DNA of 64,000 nucleotides from PWVB01 sp964530185. Its GTDB lineage: Bacteria > Chloroflexota > Anaerolineae > B4-G1 > SLSP01. Positions 1 to 8,364 of this stretch are shown here, piece by piece; the stretch's first letter is position 1, and each line of letters opens with the position of its first letter. The position numbers were made by a program, and so were the translations under genes. The notes under the pieces were generated by a model. That model saw nothing but the letters and a program-made list of their open reading frames with translations, ran no database searches and was not told the DNA's origin. The stretch lies in NCBI GenBank assembly GCA_964530185.1, contig CAZHBB010000002.1, positions 27,771 through 91,770 on the forward strand. The letters are read 5' to 3'.

Positions 1-730
1 AGTCATAGCCAATGCTCAAGGCCCCACGTTCCTGGGCGGCCTTCTGTGGCTCGGTGGTATCCTGATGCTGAGCGATGATATCTACGCCCTGGTCGAGCAG
101 AGCGATCGCCGCCTCACGCTCCTTCACAGGATCGTACCAGGTATTGGTCCACACCACACGGACCTCTGCCTCGGGATTCACCTCACGGACCCCTAAAGTG
201 AAGGCGTTGATCCCGCGGATGACCTCGGGGATCGGGAAAGCGGCCACATAGCCGATACTGTTGGCCTCGGTCATGCTGCCGGCCACCAACCCGGCCAGAT
301 AGCGCGGCTGATACATGCGGCCAAAGTAGGTAGCCATGTTCTCGCGGGTCTTGAAGCCCGAGCAGTGCTCAAAGAGAACGTCAGGGAACTCCTCTGCGAC
401 TTCGTACATGGGGTCCATGTACCCAAAGGACGTCGCAAAGATCATGCTGTAGCCCTCTTGAGCATACTGCCGGATGACCCGGGCGGCGTCCGGCCCCTCT
501 TCCACGTTCTCGATGTAGGCCGTCTCGATAGCGTCCCCAAACTCCTCCTCCACCATCTTGCGGCCGCGGTCGTGCTCATAGGTCCAACCCAGATCCCCCG
601 GCGGGCCAATGTAAACCCAGGCAGCCTTGAACGGCCCCTCCGACTGCTTGCCGCCCGTCTGACAGGCAGTCATCAATCCCATCGACAACAAGAGTATCAA
701 TACCAGGAACACCCATCCACGACGTCGCAT
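1..730 (-). CDS. BMP-family ABC transporter substrate-binding lipoprotein (C-terminus off the window)
   Basis: Extracellular lipoprotein of the basic membrane protein (BMP/PnrA-like) family, which delivers nucleosides or related compounds to ABC importers. I translated the reverse strand by hand. It begins MRRRGWVFLVLILLLSMG, followed by a lipobox (LMTAC), so the mature Cys is about residue 23. Family-typical segments follow: a GPPGDLGWTY stretch near residue 43, a GYMDPMYEVAEEFPDV stretch, then MYQPRYLAGLVAGSMTE and DTTEPQKAAQERG. About 243 residues are visible and the C-terminus lies beyond base 1. A strong ribosome site (AAGGAGG) sits 8 bases before the ATG. Any permease and ATPase genes would lie left of the window. 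The substrate cannot be read from the sequence. Confidence 0.9.
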   Translation of the reverse strand, partial: MRRRGWVFLVLILLLSMGLMTACQTGGKQSEGPFKAAWVYIGPPGDLGWTYEHDRGRKMVEEEFGDAIETAYIENVEEGPDAARVIRQYAQEGYSMIFATSFGYMDPMYEVAEEFPDVLFEHCSGFKTRENMATYFGRMYQPRYLAGLVAGSMTEANSIGYVAAFPIPEVIRGINAFTLGVREVNPEAEVRVVWTNTWYDPVKEREAAIALLDQGVDIIAQHQDTTEPQKAAQERGALSIGYD

Positions 731-814
731 TGCTACGCCTCCTTCAAGAATTCTGATGAATCTAGTTGAGGTTCACTCACACTCCATCCACGGCTGGAAG
801 AGGAATGCCTGCCC

Positions 815-843
815 ATTGTAGCAAAAGCCTCGTCAATGTCCAA
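815..843 (-). promoter_or_regulatory. Probable sigma-70-type promoter of the BMP lipoprotein gene
   Basis: On the minus strand: -35 TTGGAC (838-843), 17-base spacer, -10 TACAAT (815-820), about 85 bases upstream of the lipoprotein ATG. The remaining DNA between here and RNase Z shows nothing else I recognise. Confidence 0.5.
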
Positions 844-941
844 CGCTCATAAGTGGGAAAAGGGGAAACGAGGTGATGAGGATGCCCCGGTTTCAGCCAC
901 GGTGTGATTACCGCACAGGAGCTGCCGCTGTGAGTCTCCAT

Positions 942-1946
942 CTATACGATCTTGGTGTCTCGCTCCTCAGCCAACCCCAACAGAGACAGATCGGTGTCCT
1001 CCTTCAGCTCGTGGTTCGCCAATGTGATCTTCTCGCGGGTCACCGTAAGCCTGTCGAAGTCCCGCGCCACGATGACATCCTCAAAGTAGGCCTGCGCTTC
1101 CTCGAGGATGTCCCGAACGCGATAGCGCTGCGAGAGGTGCGTCAGGACCAGCAGGCGCACGCCCGCCGCACGGCCCAGCCACCCAGCTTCTGCAGCCGTG
1201 ATATGGCCAAAACGTCGCGCCAGCGCCCGATCGTGTGAGAGGTAGGTCGCCTCGCAGACCAGCACATCCACACCCCGAACGGCCTCCACCAGGTCGTCAG
1301 TCCGGCTTGCATCGCCGACCAGGGCGATCGAGAGGCCGGGGCGCTCCGGCCCCAGGACATCGTCGGGATGGATTACCCGCCCGTTCGGCAAGGTGACCGT
1401 GAAGCCATTGACCAGGTCCCGCCGTACCGGCCCAGCCGGCACGCCGAGCGCAGCAGCCCGTTCAGGCAGGAAGGGGCGACGAGGTTTCTCCGAGAAACGA
1501 TAGCCCAGGCATCCCGGGCCGCGATGATGCACGGCAAATGCGCGCACCTCGAAATCAGCGCTCTCCAGCAGGACGCCAGGTTTCACATCGACCAACTCGA
1601 TGGGTACCGGCGGTCGAGCTCCCCGCAGCACGACGCCGTACAGCAAATCGTGGACACGGTCAAGGGTGTATCTGCCCCCGTAGATTTCCAGGTGATCCAC
1701 GGCCTCCCATCTGGCGAACGTGGAGACCAGGCCACCGAGGCCCAGGATATGATCAAGGTGCCCATGGGTCAGCAGCACCCGTCCCAACCGTCGGAACCCA
1801 AGGCCACTGCGCAGGATCTGACGTTGCGTCCCCTCTCCACAGTCAATGAGGAACCGCTCATTGCGGTAGAGCACCACCTGCGCCGGCAGGCCACGCTGGA
1901 TCGAAGGTGCCGACGCGGCAGTTCCCAAAAAGACCAATTCAAGCAT
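942..1946 (-). CDS. rnz: Ribonuclease Z (tRNA 3'-end endonuclease), metallo-beta-lactamase fold
   Basis: Endonuclease that removes the 3' trailer of tRNA precursors, leaving a 3'-OH for CCA addition. The N-terminus carries the family's FLGTAAS strand, and the zinc motif LTHGHLDH lies near residue 60-67. A conserved Asp occurs in GDASRTDD, and the distal His is in VLTHLSQRY near the C-terminus. At 334 residues it is slightly longer than typical bacterial RNase Z (about 305-320). The ATG at 1946 is preceded by a GGGGATAAGG segment. It lies downstream of the RNA cyclase gene on the same strand with a 185-base gap, so the two may share a transcript and a role in RNA-end processing. Complete, with no frameshift seen. 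Confidence 0.93.
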   Translation of the reverse strand: MLELVFLGTAASAPSIQRGLPAQVVLYRNERFLIDCGEGTQRQILRSGLGFRRLGRVLLTHGHLDHILGLGGLVSTFARWEAVDHLEIYGGRYTLDRVHDLLYGVVLRGARPPVPIELVDVKPGVLLESADFEVRAFAVHHRGPGCLGYRFSEKPRRPFLPERAAALGVPAGPVRRDLVNGFTVTLPNGRVIHPDDVLGPERPGLSIALVGDASRTDDLVEAVRGVDVLVCEATYLSHDRALARRFGHITAAEAGWLGRAAGVRLLVLTHLSQRYRVRDILEEAQAYFEDVIVARDFDRLTVTREKITLANHELKEDTDLSLLGLAEERDTKIV

Positions 1947-2131
1947 AAGCCTTATCCCCTATGACAGTATGAATGATGCACAAAAGACACCCATGACCTC
2001 GAAATGCTACCAGCTTGCCCCGGCGCTCCCTGGAACAAGGACCTTGAAGGAGCGCTGTCCTCTCTGCCACGGGAGGGCAGTCGCACCTGGGGGATTGCGG
2101 ACAAGGACTTACCTTGACCCTGGCCGCCCTT

Positions 2132-3178
2132 TTAGCCCTCCACATGCAACACCCCTGTTTCCCCCTCTATTCCCTCCACCCACACATCGCGGATCCCAAA
2201 CTGATTGGCAAGCCAGACGTTTGTCAGCAGGTGGGAGGTCACACAGGCCACGGTGACATGCGAGGGTCCCAGCGCCACCGTCAGCGGCAGGACAAGCTGA
2301 TCGGCCAGATGCCGATCAGCGCACGCTCCCGTACGATGGAAATCGAGGAACGCCCGACAGGCAATCTCCGCCACCCGCTCCGAGGGCAAGCCCCGGCGGC
2401 CCAGAGAAAGGAAACCAGCCCGCGTGTGCGCATAATGCGCATACAGGAAGAGCCCTGCACCGACCCCCGGCGAGGGGACATGACGGGGTTCAACGTGTAC
2501 GTCAATCCCCAGCCCCTTGAGCAATCCTGTGGCGCGATTGGTCATCCGCTGCGGGACATGGGAGGGGAGGTGTGCTGCGAACGCGATCCCTTCCACCCGC
2601 TGCAGCGGTCCCCGCTCCACCAGCTCACAACCCTTGAGCTGAACCCCTCCTTTCACCTCAGCCAGAAGCTCCCCACCTCCTATGGGGTAGAATCCCCACA
2701 CACGATGAGTCAACCTGACACGCAACCCCAGCTCAAAGAGCATGGGCACATAGACATGTTCCAAATAGGGTGCCGGCGGGCTCATGGGCACCACTGTTCC
2801 CCCGCGAAGGCGCACCTGGGAGCCCCCAGAGGCCATGGCCAGCGGCAGAAGCACGGTTTGCAGGATCAGAGTCGTCGCTCCTGCCGAGCCCGTCCCTGAC
2901 ATGCGGCTGACGTCGAAGAGATATGAGCCCGGCTTCGGGGAGGTTTGAGGCACGAACGTGAGCGTCTGACTCTCAAGAGCAGCTCCCTCGATCTGCGCGT
3001 CGCAAAGAGCAGCCGCCGCCTTGACCGCCGTAAGATGTTGAGGACGCAGGCCCGGCCTCTTTCGCCGTGCCCGCAGGTTGATGAGGCGGATTGCCCGTCC
3101 TGTCAGCACCGACAATGTCAGCGCCGAACGCAGGATCTGGCCTCCCCCTTCACCGTAGGCACCATCAATCTCCAACAT
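2132..3178 (-). CDS. rtcA: RNA 3'-terminal phosphate cyclase
   Basis: Converts a 3'-phosphate on RNA into a 2',3'-cyclic phosphate using ATP. I chose the ATG at 3178 because the product then starts MLEIDGAYGEGGGQILRSAL, the canonical RtcA N-terminus. In-frame starts at 3208 (ATG) and 3223 (TTG) are possible. Family features include the RKRPGLRPQHLTAVKAAA segment near residue 40, a Gly-rich GTGSAGATTLILQTVL stretch, and the terminal HLLTNVWLANQFG helix, whose family His is probably the AMP-accepting catalytic residue (not directly located). About 348 residues, as usual for the family. No rtcB ligase or rtcR regulator is seen here. The neighbour is RNase Z, suggesting work on tRNA or other RNA ends, which is an inference. 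Confidence 0.92.
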   Translation of the reverse strand: MLEIDGAYGEGGGQILRSALTLSVLTGRAIRLINLRARRKRPGLRPQHLTAVKAAAALCDAQIEGAALESQTLTFVPQTSPKPGSYLFDVSRMSGTGSAGATTLILQTVLLPLAMASGGSQVRLRGGTVVPMSPPAPYLEHVYVPMLFELGLRVRLTHRVWGFYPIGGGELLAEVKGGVQLKGCELVERGPLQRVEGIAFAAHLPSHVPQRMTNRATGLLKGLGIDVHVEPRHVPSPGVGAGLFLYAHYAHTRAGFLSLGRRGLPSERVAEIACRAFLDFHRTGACADRHLADQLVLPLTVALGPSHVTVACVTSHLLTNVWLANQFGIRDVWVEGIEGETGVLHVEG

Positions 3179-3239
3179 CCGGTTTTTGTCCCCCCATGTT
3201 GCCACCATGGAACCTGAGCCCAATCTTCGTCAGGCCTCC

Positions 3240-3245
3240 ATTATA
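3240..3245 (-). promoter_or_regulatory. Possible -10 element upstream of rtcA
   Basis: A perfect TATAAT lies on the minus strand about 60 bases before the rtcA ATG, inside the 163-base gap after the L,D-transpeptidase gene. No good -35 is visible at 16-18 bases (TCAGGG or CTCAGG at best), so confidence is limited. Confidence 0.35.
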
Positions 3246-3386
3246 CACCAGGCCCGATGTTCCCTGAGGGGGCAGGCGTTAGGGGGACCGTATGCACGCT
3301 GCCGAGACAGAAAAGCTAGACCACGGAGTTCGACATCACACCAATGGCCCAGCTTACCCTTGATTTACCCAAGAGGAGCGCACCAC

Positions 3387-4412
3387 TCAATAGTGGCTCA
3401 CCACCTTAGTCCCCACCGGTGCCCAATTGTAGAACCACTCTGCATCAGGGAGCGAGAGATTCACACAGCCGTGGCTCATGGGGGTCCCGAAGTTGTTGTG
3501 CCAGTATGCCCCATGAATGGCATACCCGCGATAGAAGTACATGGTGTGAGGCACATTGGGCAGATAGTACCCGGGGCCACTCATCGGCGTGTAGCGGTAC
3601 TTGACGTAAATACGGAAGGTCCCAACCACGGTAGGTGTGCGCCAGGTCCCCGTCGATGCCAGGGCGGAGTAAACGGGTGTCTGTCCCACATATGCCGTGA
3701 CCCGCTGGCGGCTCAGGTCGATGTCGATCCATTTCTCGCTCGCACCCGTAGAGGGAACGGGTTTGGGTGGGGAAGGGGAGGGCGTGGGGTTCGGCGCAGG
3801 GCTACTGCCCCTGCCTGGAATCCTGAGGCGCTGCCCCACATAGATGGTATTGGATCGCAGCCCATTGGCAGCCCGCAGCGCCTGCACTGTGGTGCCATAC
3901 CAGCGGGCAATGCTGTACAGGGTGTTGCCGCGTTTGACCACATAATAGCGGTCACCCGTGGTCGGGGCACTGTCATTGGGAGCAGGGGCTGGGGCACTTG
4001 CACGGCCCGGGATCCGCAGGCGCTGTCCCACATACACCCACGAACGCGTGGTGAGGCCGTTGAGGCGTGCCAGTTCAGCGACACTGACGCCATACCGGAC
4101 CGCAATCCGTGTGAGTGTCTCACCGCGCTGAACCACGTGCACTCCGGCGGAGGTGGCTGGTGGCGGTGAGGTAGACCTACCAGGGATGGTGAGTCGTTGC
4201 CCGACGTACAACCAGGAGTTCCAACGCAGTCCATTGGCCGCCGCCAAGGTCCCCACCGACACCCCATAGCGCTGGGCTACCCTTGTCAGGGTGTCGCCGG
4301 GCTGCACGATGTAGATAGAGTCGGCCATAGGAGCTGCCTGCACAGGTTGTCCCAGGAGCCCAGCCAGGCAGACCACACTCACTGCAAGCAACGCCATGCG
4401 CCAGAGACGCAT
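3387..4412 (-). CDS. Secreted triple-LysM L,D-transpeptidase (YkuD domain)
   Basis: Exported cell-wall enzyme that binds peptidoglycan through LysM modules and forms 3-3 cross-links or attaches proteins. A signal peptide occupies residues 1-26 and ends QPVQAA. Three LysM repeats follow, each of the type Y.V..GDTL..IA..YG...  ending YVGQRL.IPG, at roughly residues 33-77, 90-135 and 152-197. A Pro/Ser-rich linker leads to the YkuD domain (about 215-341). The catalytic signature is present: the His of YAIHGAYW and the nucleophile Cys of MSHGCVNLSL. The start has a strong site, AAAGGAGAGG, before ATG. It is complete and the genes beside it are unrelated, so it is probably its own unit. Confidence 0.93.
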   Translation of the reverse strand: MRLWRMALLAVSVVCLAGLLGQPVQAAPMADSIYIVQPGDTLTRVAQRYGVSVGTLAAANGLRWNSWLYVGQRLTIPGRSTSPPPATSAGVHVVQRGETLTRIAVRYGVSVAELARLNGLTTRSWVYVGQRLRIPGRASAPAPAPNDSAPTTGDRYYVVKRGNTLYSIARWYGTTVQALRAANGLRSNTIYVGQRLRIPGRGSSPAPNPTPSPSPPKPVPSTGASEKWIDIDLSRQRVTAYVGQTPVYSALASTGTWRTPTVVGTFRIYVKYRYTPMSGPGYYLPNVPHTMYFYRGYAIHGAYWHNNFGTPMSHGCVNLSLPDAEWFYNWAPVGTKVVSHY

Positions 4413-4754
4413 ACCCCTCTCCTTTCAGACTATCCATCCAACCTTCTTCTCTGTACACCCCCATAGTAGCAGCTTTCCACTCCCCACCACATTACGCTTG
4501 GTTGCGATTTCGTTACTGTTGTGGGGCAGCGACGATGGGGACCCCTCCCTGGCCTCTACCTCCCTCTCGGGTACCACGACCTGAGCGTCGCGAAGGTTGG
4601 GGTACTCTCATCCACCATCGGACGCTCTATGGAGGGTGCCAACGAAGGGCTGCCAACACCTGGCAAGACGAAGCCACCGGGCTAAGAGACCTATACCATC
4701 GGAGTTGGGCTGGGGGCCTCCTCGTGCTCTTTGCCCCGGGAGGCAATGATCCTC
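4413..4754. other. 342-base intergenic stretch with an imperfect hairpin
   Basis: Lies between the end of the YitT gene and the start of the L,D-transpeptidase gene. The left part holds the transpeptidase's ribosome site. At 4569-4607 the arms GGGTACCACGACC and GGTTGGGGTACTC pair over 13 positions with G-U wobbles around a GC-rich loop. A short second hairpin (TTTGCC...GGCAAT) lies near 4731-4750, just past the YitT stop. I recognised no known riboswitch, T-box or structured RNA class here, and no convincing coding frame. Confidence 0.4.
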
Positions 4755-5621
4755 TCAGGTGAGATGAATCACCGGACGGAAGCCCTCACCCAACACCTCA
4801 TGAGCTTCTGAGAGGACCACAAAGGCCCGCGGATCCAGCTCTGCGATGATCTGTTTCAACTGGGTCACCTGGGTGCGGTGCACCACCACATAGAGCGCAG
4901 GCCGCACAGTGCCAGTATAGCCGCCTCGCGCCTCGAACACGGTGACGCCACGGCCAAGCTGGCGCAAGATGGCATAACGTACTTCCTCATGGGCTTCCGT
5001 GATGATCAGAGCCGCCCGCGCATACCCACCGCCTTCCTGCACAAAATCCACCACCCGACCCGACACGAAGTTGACTACCAGCGCATACAGGACCGGCACG
5101 ATCCCAACGACCACAGCAGCTCCCAGGAGGATCACCCCATTGACCACAATAAACACTGATCCGAAGGAGAAACCCCGATGGCGGCTCAAGAGCTGCGCGA
5201 CGATATCGGTGCCACCCGTCGTCCCCCGCCCCCGCAACACCAGGCCGATGCCCACGCCATCCAGCAGCCCACCAAAGAGCGTGTATAACAGAGGGTCAAC
5301 CCGGATGGGGGGCAGCACACGCTGAAACAGGTCGATCCCTGCGGTCATCGTGATGACCGCGACCACAGTTCTGATGAGGAGTCGCCAACCACCACCCCAG
5401 CGGATCCCCGCCAACAGGATGGGAATGTTGATGATGAAGGTCACCAGCCCAATGGGCCACCCCCAGAGGAAGTAGGCCAGCATGCCGAGCCCAGTCACGC
5501 CGGTGGAGACCACCCGATTGGGTTCCAGGAAGAGGGGGACATTGGCCGCCAGGATTAGAGCCCCCACGATGACCATCACGTACTCATAGAGCTCACGCAG
5601 AAGCCTCTCACGTCTTGTCAT
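4755..5621 (-). CDS. YitT-family integral membrane protein (DUF161/DUF2179)
   Basis: Multi-pass inner-membrane protein of unknown substrate. The ATG at 5621 (MTRRERLLRELYEYV) is chosen over longer in-frame starts because AAGGAGGAG sits 9 bases upstream. Five to six hydrophobic segments fill residues about 15-175, with the family motifs EPNRVVSTGVTGLGM near residue 35, and LLDGVGIGLVLRGRGTTGGTDI. The C-terminal soluble DUF2179 domain (about 185-288) contains GRGVTVFEARGGYTG and a LDPRAFVVLSEAHEVLGEGF ending. At 288 residues it has the family's usual length. It is separated by about 130 bases from the CAP-domain gene upstream. Function in transport is assumed for the family but unproven. Confidence 0.9.
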   Translation of the reverse strand: MTRRERLLRELYEYVMVIVGALILAANVPLFLEPNRVVSTGVTGLGMLAYFLWGWPIGLVTFIINIPILLAGIRWGGGWRLLIRTVVAVITMTAGIDLFQRVLPPIRVDPLLYTLFGGLLDGVGIGLVLRGRGTTGGTDIVAQLLSRHRGFSFGSVFIVVNGVILLGAAVVVGIVPVLYALVVNFVSGRVVDFVQEGGGYARAALIITEAHEEVRYAILRQLGRGVTVFEARGGYTGTVRPALYVVVHRTQVTQLKQIIAELDPRAFVVLSEAHEVLGEGFRPVIHLT

Positions 5622-5753
5622 GGCAGAATCTCCTCCTTGACCGACCAGGGATAAGGTCATCTCCAAGCCCCTCACCATAGCAAGGCGAAAGGGGATGCCA
5701 GGTCCCTGACACAGCACAAACGCAGAGACGATAGAGCGACTATGCCAGAGACA

Positions 5754-6965
5754 TCAACGCTGGCGCAGGAAGAGCGCCGCTCCCAGCAGCAAAGCGGCCC
5801 CCTGCAGCAGGAAAGCCAGCACCACAGGCCAGTCAGTGAACCGCTCAGTGGACTCGACGCCGCTCTGATCAGGTAACGGTGTCCAGGTAGGGTAGGGCGG
5901 TAGCGCTGTAGACAAGGGTGAGCCCCCACCTGATGTCCCGGCGGGAGGGGTAGAGGTTACCGTTGGTTCCTGTGGCCCAGGCGAGGCCGGAGGCGTTCCC
6001 CCGGGCACTGCTGTTGGTGTGACAGGCGGAAGTGTTGCCAAGGCAACCGGAGTTGCCTTTAGTAATGTAAAGAACGGCGTGGGCGTGGGAGGCATCTCTT
6101 GGGGCGTCACCAGCCGTATCGTGTCCTGCGACACAGCCGTGCGATTGGCGCCATCACGAAATTCCACATAGACCGCATACTCACCCGGTTGATCGCCCGC
6201 CAACACCCAGGGTAACAGAGGCTCCCAGGGTAGCCAAGGTAGCCCCTCGAAGTCAGGCTGATTACTGATGCGGACCTCAATGGCCCGCCCCATCCAGTTC
6301 CCCTCACCGAAGGGCACAGCCTCCTCGTTGGTGAGGTGCAACGCCACTTGTGCTGTGTCTGTCGTTTCGGCCCCGTCATTGATGAAGATCGGCAACACCC
6401 CGGGACGTGAGCCGACGGTGATGACGAAATAGTGCACCCCGTTGTCATCGGCATAGCCGACGCCTATCTCACGATAGCGAGGATCGGTCAAGACCTTCCA
6501 GGATGGATTGCTATGCAGCCAGACCAGGGCATCCTCAGCGGTACCCAGACCGGCCCAGATCACCTCATCCACCAGCAGCCCGTCCTCCCAGGCGTGGTAG
6601 CGGACCTCACGGATGCGCTGCTGAAAGCTGGAGCCATCTGAGCCCTCATGGGTTACCTTTCCCAGGGCAACCAGGTCATCTGCATGACGTTGAGCCGCCT
6701 GATTGAGAAGGGTAGAACGTCCCAGAGGGGCCAGACCCTCATACAGGCGGGCTTGGCTGATCAACTCGTACAGGTGCAAGGCCGGATCCTTTTGGGCACA
6801 CACGCCGTGCACCCCACTTAACACCGCCACGAGCCCTAGCATCAGGAGCAACAGCCCAGGTGTCCCCGCCCACCGCAGGATCGACTTACTTGGCCTCAAA
6901 AGGCCGGGGGAAGCTGGCGCGCGCCCCCTTGTGTTGGACATTCCACACCATCCAGAGCTAAGCAT
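5754..6965 (-). CDS. CAP (SCP-like) domain protein with C-terminal membrane anchor
   Basis: Predicted surface protein. An N-terminal signal or anchor segment (about residues 33-55, LLLLMLGLVAVLSGVHGV) precedes a CAP/SCP domain (about 62-190). Visible CAP hallmarks are LNQAAQRHADDLVALGKVTHEG, whose His residues usually bind metal, and WLHSNPSWKVLTDPRYREIG followed by YFVITVG. A beta-rich region (190-290) follows, then a Pro/Thr-rich linker, and a C-terminal membrane helix ending LFLRQR. CAP proteins are widespread but their bacterial role is mostly unknown. It starts 16 bases after the solute-binding protein's stop, so the two are probably cotranscribed. The ATG at 6941 is an alternative start, and neither has a strong ribosome site. 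Confidence 0.85.
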   Translation of the reverse strand: MLSSGWCGMSNTRGRAPASPGLLRPSKSILRWAGTPGLLLLMLGLVAVLSGVHGVCAQKDPALHLYELISQARLYEGLAPLGRSTLLNQAAQRHADDLVALGKVTHEGSDGSSFQQRIREVRYHAWEDGLLVDEVIWAGLGTAEDALVWLHSNPSWKVLTDPRYREIGVGYADDNGVHYFVITVGSRPGVLPIFINDGAETTDTAQVALHLTNEEAVPFGEGNWMGRAIEVRISNQPDFEGLPWLPWEPLLPWVLAGDQPGEYAVYVEFRDGANRTAVSQDTIRLVTPQEMPPTPTPFFTLLKATPVALATLPPVTPTAVPGGTPPASPGPQEPTVTSTPPAGTSGGGSPLSTALPPYPTWTPLPDQSGVESTERFTDWPVVLAFLLQGAALLLGAALFLRQR

Positions 6966-6981
6966 CTCGCGTCACAGTCAT

Positions 6982-8304
6982 CTAAGGGTCTGAAGATGAA
7001 CGAGCCGCACCGATGTTACAGGCCGTCACGGCTGTCTCCACGTAGGCCCGGGGATCCGCATCCTCCTCCTGCATGGCCAACAGGCCCCGCAACAGAGAGG
7101 CACGGCACGTGATATCATCCGCCGCCGCAGGCCAAACGGCCCAGGTCTCACGGGTCACCGCGTCCAACGTCAAACGCCAGAGCTGGATATCCAGATTGGC
7201 GACGGGGACTTGTTCCGCCTCTGTCAGGACCTCGCTTACCACGCTCTTGCGCACGGGGACAAAGGTCGTCACATCGCCCCAATAGCGCTGGGCCTCCTTA
7301 GAGAGGAACCAGGCTAATACACGGCGGCTGGCCCGCTGATGCTCGGGATCGGGCACACCTGTCGCAGGGGCCACCAGCATCAATCCTGGCCCATACCAGA
7401 GGGATGGCCCCGGACCCTTCGGTCCAGGAAGTGGCGCCAGGCTGAGGCGAAAGTTACGTCCAGCCTGGACGGCTGCCTCCACCTCCGCGCGATGCTGACT
7501 TGACTCCACCACCATGGCCGTCGCCCCCCGGCCCAGGTGTTCCAAACCAGTGCGCCAGTCCTCATAAACAGCCCCACAGCGCCCACTCAGAATAGTCTTC
7601 AACAGCGCGGCAGCGCCCTGCCCTGGCTCGTCCGAGAACCCAAACATCCCCTCCGGCGTCATGACCTGGCTGCCGCTGGCAGCCAGGAAGGCCAGAAAGG
7701 TACTGGCCCGTGCGGGAACGGCCAACCCAACCCGCCCGCGCGCCGGATCACTGGCGGCACAGGCGGTACGCCTGAGATCCTCCCACCCGGCGGTCTCCAC
7801 ATCATACCCCAGGTCAGCCAGCCAATCGGCATTGTAATACAGGACGTAAGTCGCAAGTCCCAACGGGGCGCCGTACTCCACCCCATCCATCTCATAGAGT
7901 GCCTGCGCCATCGGCAGCAAATCGTTCCACGTGGGCCTCAGCTCAGGGGCGGTCAAAGGCAACGGCTCAACACTGCCCGTGGCCACATAGACCGGCAGGT
8001 TTCGTGCCCATGTCGTCACCAGATCAGGCCGGCTCTCCTGGAGACCCTGCAGCTTACCCGGGATATCGGTCTGGTACTCAGTGATCAACACGATATCCCA
8101 GGGGTTCTCGTCATTAAAGCGGTCGGCCAGAGCCTCCAACGCCCGAGCTTCCTCACCCGAAAACCCATGCCATAGGACCACGATCTCCTGGGTCTCGACC
8201 AGATCCAGGGGGGGAGGCTCACACCCGACGACAGACAGAATCAGCAACACCGCAACCGCCGCCCACACCAGCCGTCTCCACCGCCCATTCAAGAGGTAGG
8301 TCAT
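6982..8304 (-). CDS. Extracellular solute-binding lipoprotein (family 1, sugar type)
   Basis: Substrate-binding lipoprotein of the carbohydrate ABC uptake type. The ATG at 8304 (MTYLLNGRWRRLVW) follows AGGAG by 8 bases, and a longer TTG start is less likely. The lipobox is LSVVGC near residue 28. The mature part has the family N-terminus EIVVLWHGFSGEEARALEAL, then FNDENPWDIVLI, and later MDGVEYGAPLGLATYVLYYN and AYVETAVTACN. About 440 residues. No permease or ATPase genes lie next to it, so it must work with a transporter encoded elsewhere or act as a sensor protein. It probably forms a transcript with the downstream CAP-domain gene. Confidence 0.9.
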   Translation of the reverse strand: MTYLLNGRWRRLVWAAVAVLLILSVVGCEPPPLDLVETQEIVVLWHGFSGEEARALEALADRFNDENPWDIVLITEYQTDIPGKLQGLQESRPDLVTTWARNLPVYVATGSVEPLPLTAPELRPTWNDLLPMAQALYEMDGVEYGAPLGLATYVLYYNADWLADLGYDVETAGWEDLRRTACAASDPARGRVGLAVPARASTFLAFLAASGSQVMTPEGMFGFSDEPGQGAAALLKTILSGRCGAVYEDWRTGLEHLGRGATAMVVESSQHRAEVEAAVQAGRNFRLSLAPLPGPKGPGPSLWYGPGLMLVAPATGVPDPEHQRASRRVLAWFLSKEAQRYWGDVTTFVPVRKSVVSEVLTEAEQVPVANLDIQLWRLTLDAVTRETWAVWPAAADDITCRASLLRGLLAMQEEDADPRAYVETAVTACNIGAARSSSDP

Positions 8305-8364
8305 GCGATCGCTCCTGCCGTCCCCCAACTCACCAATGTACCTTTCAATACTTCTGCTCCCTCT

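Noticed and set aside
4502..4762. Plus-strand 86-codon frame in the gap before yitT
   Set aside because: No ribosome site, no domain, and composition unlike the neighbouring proteins.
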